From: a virus
DNA: 21,293 nucleotides
Reading direction: 5' to 3' (one strand)
IMG/VR virus record: IMGVR_UViG_3300033182_001047
Coordinates: 1-21,293 of that record
The translations under genes and the position numbers were made by a program. The notes under the pieces were generated by a model that saw nothing but the letters and a program-made list of their open reading frames with translations, was not told the origin of the DNA and did not search any database. Below are positions 20,212-21,293 of this stretch, one piece after another. How positions within the stretch are numbered: position 1 is the stretch's first letter; each line of letters begins with the position of its first letter.

Positions 20212-20676
20212 TTATTTTGCTTCTGGAGCGTAGTAGTATGGAGTAGAAACAGACGAGAAACCGTTGTTGTTATCCATGTTACCGTTGCCACGGAAGTCAC
20301 CGTTGCCTTTTGCACGAGCAGCGAAGTTCATAGAGAACTTAGCAGAACCTGCTGCGTCACCTTCACCACGACCGTTTGCTGAAGCATCAGCGATACCGTT
20401 TGCACGACCTGAAGTATCAACGTCGTCAGATGCTAAACCGTTTGCTGCACCGTTGGTGTTGCCGTTACCAGTCAACTTACCGTTAGTTGAACCAGTACCT
20501 TCGAAAGTCATACCGAAAGTTGCTTCACCTTCACCAGTTGCGTTACCAACTACGTCAGCGTTGCCGTTGTTTACAAAGTTGCCGTTTGTGTTATAATCGT
20601 CACCACCAAAGAATGCTGATGCTTGTGCTGATGCTACGATTGCTGCGATTGCTGCGATTGCGATAATTTTTTTCAT
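20212..20676 (-). CDS. Exported Asn/Gly-rich protein, sulfur-globule-protein-like
   Basis: Started at ATG 20676 (TAGGAGA upstream), 154 residues. The signal peptide is MKKIIAIAAIAAIVASAQASA. The mature protein begins FFGGDDYNTNGNFVNNGN, is very rich in Asn, Gly and Ala, and ends STPYYYAPEAK. Two related units stand out: GEGEATFGMTFEG...TGNGN and GEGDAAGSAKFSMNFAA...RGNGN, each with an F-x-M-x-F core and a GNGN end. Signal peptide, N/G-rich low complexity, FxMNF-type motifs and a Tyr-rich C-terminus recall the periplasmic sulfur globule envelope proteins (SgpA-C) of sulfur oxidisers. The match is compositional; an amyloid-like or adhesin protein is an alternative. It is preceded by the best promoter in the window and followed by a terminator. 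The reading frame is intact. Confidence 0.8.
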   Translation of the reverse strand: MKKIIAIAAIAAIVASAQASAFFGGDDYNTNGNFVNNGNADVVGNATGEGEATFGMTFEGTGSTNGKLTGNGNTNGAANGLASDDVDTSGRANGIADASANGRGEGDAAGSAKFSMNFAARAKGNGDFRGNGNMDNNNGFSSVSTPYYYAPEAK

Positions 20677-20777
20677 TAGATTTCTCCTAAAATAAACATT
20701 AGTGTTATGTAAAATAAACTTACTACAATTGCCCATGGATATCCAGAGCAGTTTTTGCTTTCGTTGCTACAAAACAT
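20676..20777 (-). CDS. Small single-pass membrane protein (33 aa), coupled to next gene
   Basis: ATG at 20777, with AAGAGGT 5 nt upstream, opens 33 codons: MFCSNESKNCSGYPWA, then the membrane segment IVVSLFYITLMFILGEI. Its TAA overlaps the ATG of the Asn/Gly-rich gene (TAATG), the usual sign of translational coupling, and its last codons form that gene's ribosome site (TAGGAGA). Two cysteines lie in the short soluble part. It lies within the transcript that starts near 20807. Its function is unknown. Confidence 0.6.
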   Translation of the reverse strand: MFCSNESKNCSGYPWAIVVSLFYITLMFILGEI

Positions 20778-20813
20778 TTCATACCTCTTATGTTTTCTTC
20801 AACTTATAGTATT

Positions 20814-20842
20814 ATTATATTACCTTTTACTTATATAGTCAA
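20814..20842 (-). promoter_or_regulatory. Strong sigma70-type promoter for the Asn/Gly-rich gene
   Basis: The minus strand reads TTGACT (20842-20837), a 17-nt spacer, then a perfect TATAAT (20819-20814). Transcription would begin near 20807, 30 nt before the micro-gene at 20777. It is the closest match to a host vegetative promoter in the window, which suggests strong expression early in infection. Confidence 0.85.
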
Positions 20843-20872
20843 CACTTTTTTTCATCTTTTTTGAAAATATTT

Positions 20873-21293
20873 TTAAGAGAGTTTGTGATATGCTTCGATG
20901 GTGTCTTTGAGATAAGGATACCAGTTATCTCGTTTCTCTACGAACACTTGCGGTTCATCTTCATCATCGACTGTTATGACAATAACGATTTTGTCAATAG
21001 GGATTCCAGTTCGCTCTTCCCACATGATACAATAGGCAGTTGCTTGCTGGAAATAGGATTGAATCCATTCTTTCTTTTTGAGTTTACGACTGGTTTTGAA
21101 GTCTATAATAGACAACCGACCATCCCACTCAGCAACGCAGTCAACACGCCCAGCCACACCAAGAAAATCAGAGTACAGAGGTGCTTCTTGAGCATATACT
21201 GCTCCGATGGATTTATCAAGTGCCTTTTTGATGGGGTTGAACAGTAACCGTTCATGGGGTAGAAAATCTTTTTCAACCAGTTCATTATTCAAA
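20873..21293 (-). CDS. Partial PD-(D/E)XK nuclease (RecB/Cas4 type), N-terminus outside window
   Basis: The frame is open to the right edge and ends at 20873, leaving about 140 C-terminal residues. The nuclease core is visible: GVAGRVDCVAEWDGRLS (motif II Asp), IIDFKTSRK (motif III D-x-K) and the QQATAYC motif (Q...Y, motif IV), the signature of the RecB/Cas4-like family. A C-terminal beta and helix region follows (IVIVITVDDEDEPQVFVEKR). T4-like marine phages often carry such exonucleases of about 250 residues, probably for DNA recombination or host DNA breakdown. The start is not in view. No clear terminator follows it. Confidence 0.85.
   Translation of the reverse strand, partial: LNNELVEKDFLPHERLLFNPIKKALDKSIGAVYAQEAPLYSDFLGVAGRVDCVAEWDGRLSIIDFKTSRKLKKKEWIQSYFQQATAYCIMWEERTGIPIDKIVIVITVDDEDEPQVFVEKRDNWYPYLKDTIEAYHKLS

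Noticed and set aside
20230-20600. Repeated CCGTT/GTTGCC-type units on the plus strand resembling a direct-repeat array
   Set aside because: They are codon-level repeats of Asn-Gly in the low-complexity coding region; spacing is irregular and there are no unique spacers, so not a CRISPR array.
20861-21247. 128-codon plus-strand frame opposite the nuclease
   Set aside because: The minus strand carries clear PD-(D/E)XK motifs; the plus frame is its complement and has no supporting signal.

Overview
The window reads as a piece of a marine T4-type myovirus (Caudoviricetes) genome. It carries a coherent set of T4 baseplate, tail and head genes, the T4 DNA-binding protein gp32, the helicase loader gp59, a gp33-like late-transcription co-activator, and exact T4-type late promoters (TATAAATA). 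The sequence is AT-rich, densely packed and has many start/stop overlaps. I see no tRNA, rRNA, IS element, integrase or CRISPR array. The carried metabolic genes (a DsrC with both reactive cysteines, TusA, AmtB, PstS and a possible sulfur-globule-like protein) suggest a sulfur-oxidising bacterial host such as the SUP05/Thioglobus gammaproteobacteria. That host is an inference, not something the sequence proves.

Layout. (1) 1-5012, minus strand: tail module gp48 > gp53 > gp27-like hub > small protein > gp5-like spike > partial structural gene, led by a late promoter at 5044-5051. (2) 5057-9564, plus strand: gp4 nuclease, an unassigned conserved protein, gp54, gp26, a gp51-like protein, a tape-measure-like protein and a small hypothetical. 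Between gp26 and the gp51-like gene lies an in-phase T-TTT-TTT heptamer, a 9-nt spacer and an 8-bp stem-loop, the layout of a programmed -1 frameshift. (3) 9569-11428, minus strand: gp33-like > gp59 > gp32, with a consensus sigma70-type promoter for gp32 and a TTCG-loop terminator after it. (4) 11467-16263, minus strand: a block of about twelve small genes, seven of them with signal peptides and three or more with membrane segments, led by a second exact late promoter that abuts the terminator of pstS. (5) 16299-20842, minus strand: the metabolic island: sulfur-globule-like protein, small exported and outer-membrane-like proteins, amtB, tusA, dsrC and pstS. It is punctuated by five intrinsic terminators. 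(6) 20873-21293: 3' part of a RecB/Cas4-type PD-(D/E)XK nuclease.

How it fits together. Blocks 1-2 build the tail and finish the head; block 3 serves replication and late transcription. Block 5 would support ammonium uptake, phosphate capture and sulfane-sulfur relay (TusA to DsrC, through the host's DsrEFH) during infection. Block 4 is a late-expressed set of exported and membrane proteins with no function I can name. The points most worth following are the tusA-dsrC pair with the sulfur-globule-like gene, the predicted gp26/gp51 frameshift, and the terminator-punctuated metabolic island in which hairpins sit directly before the amtB and tusA ribosome binding sites.
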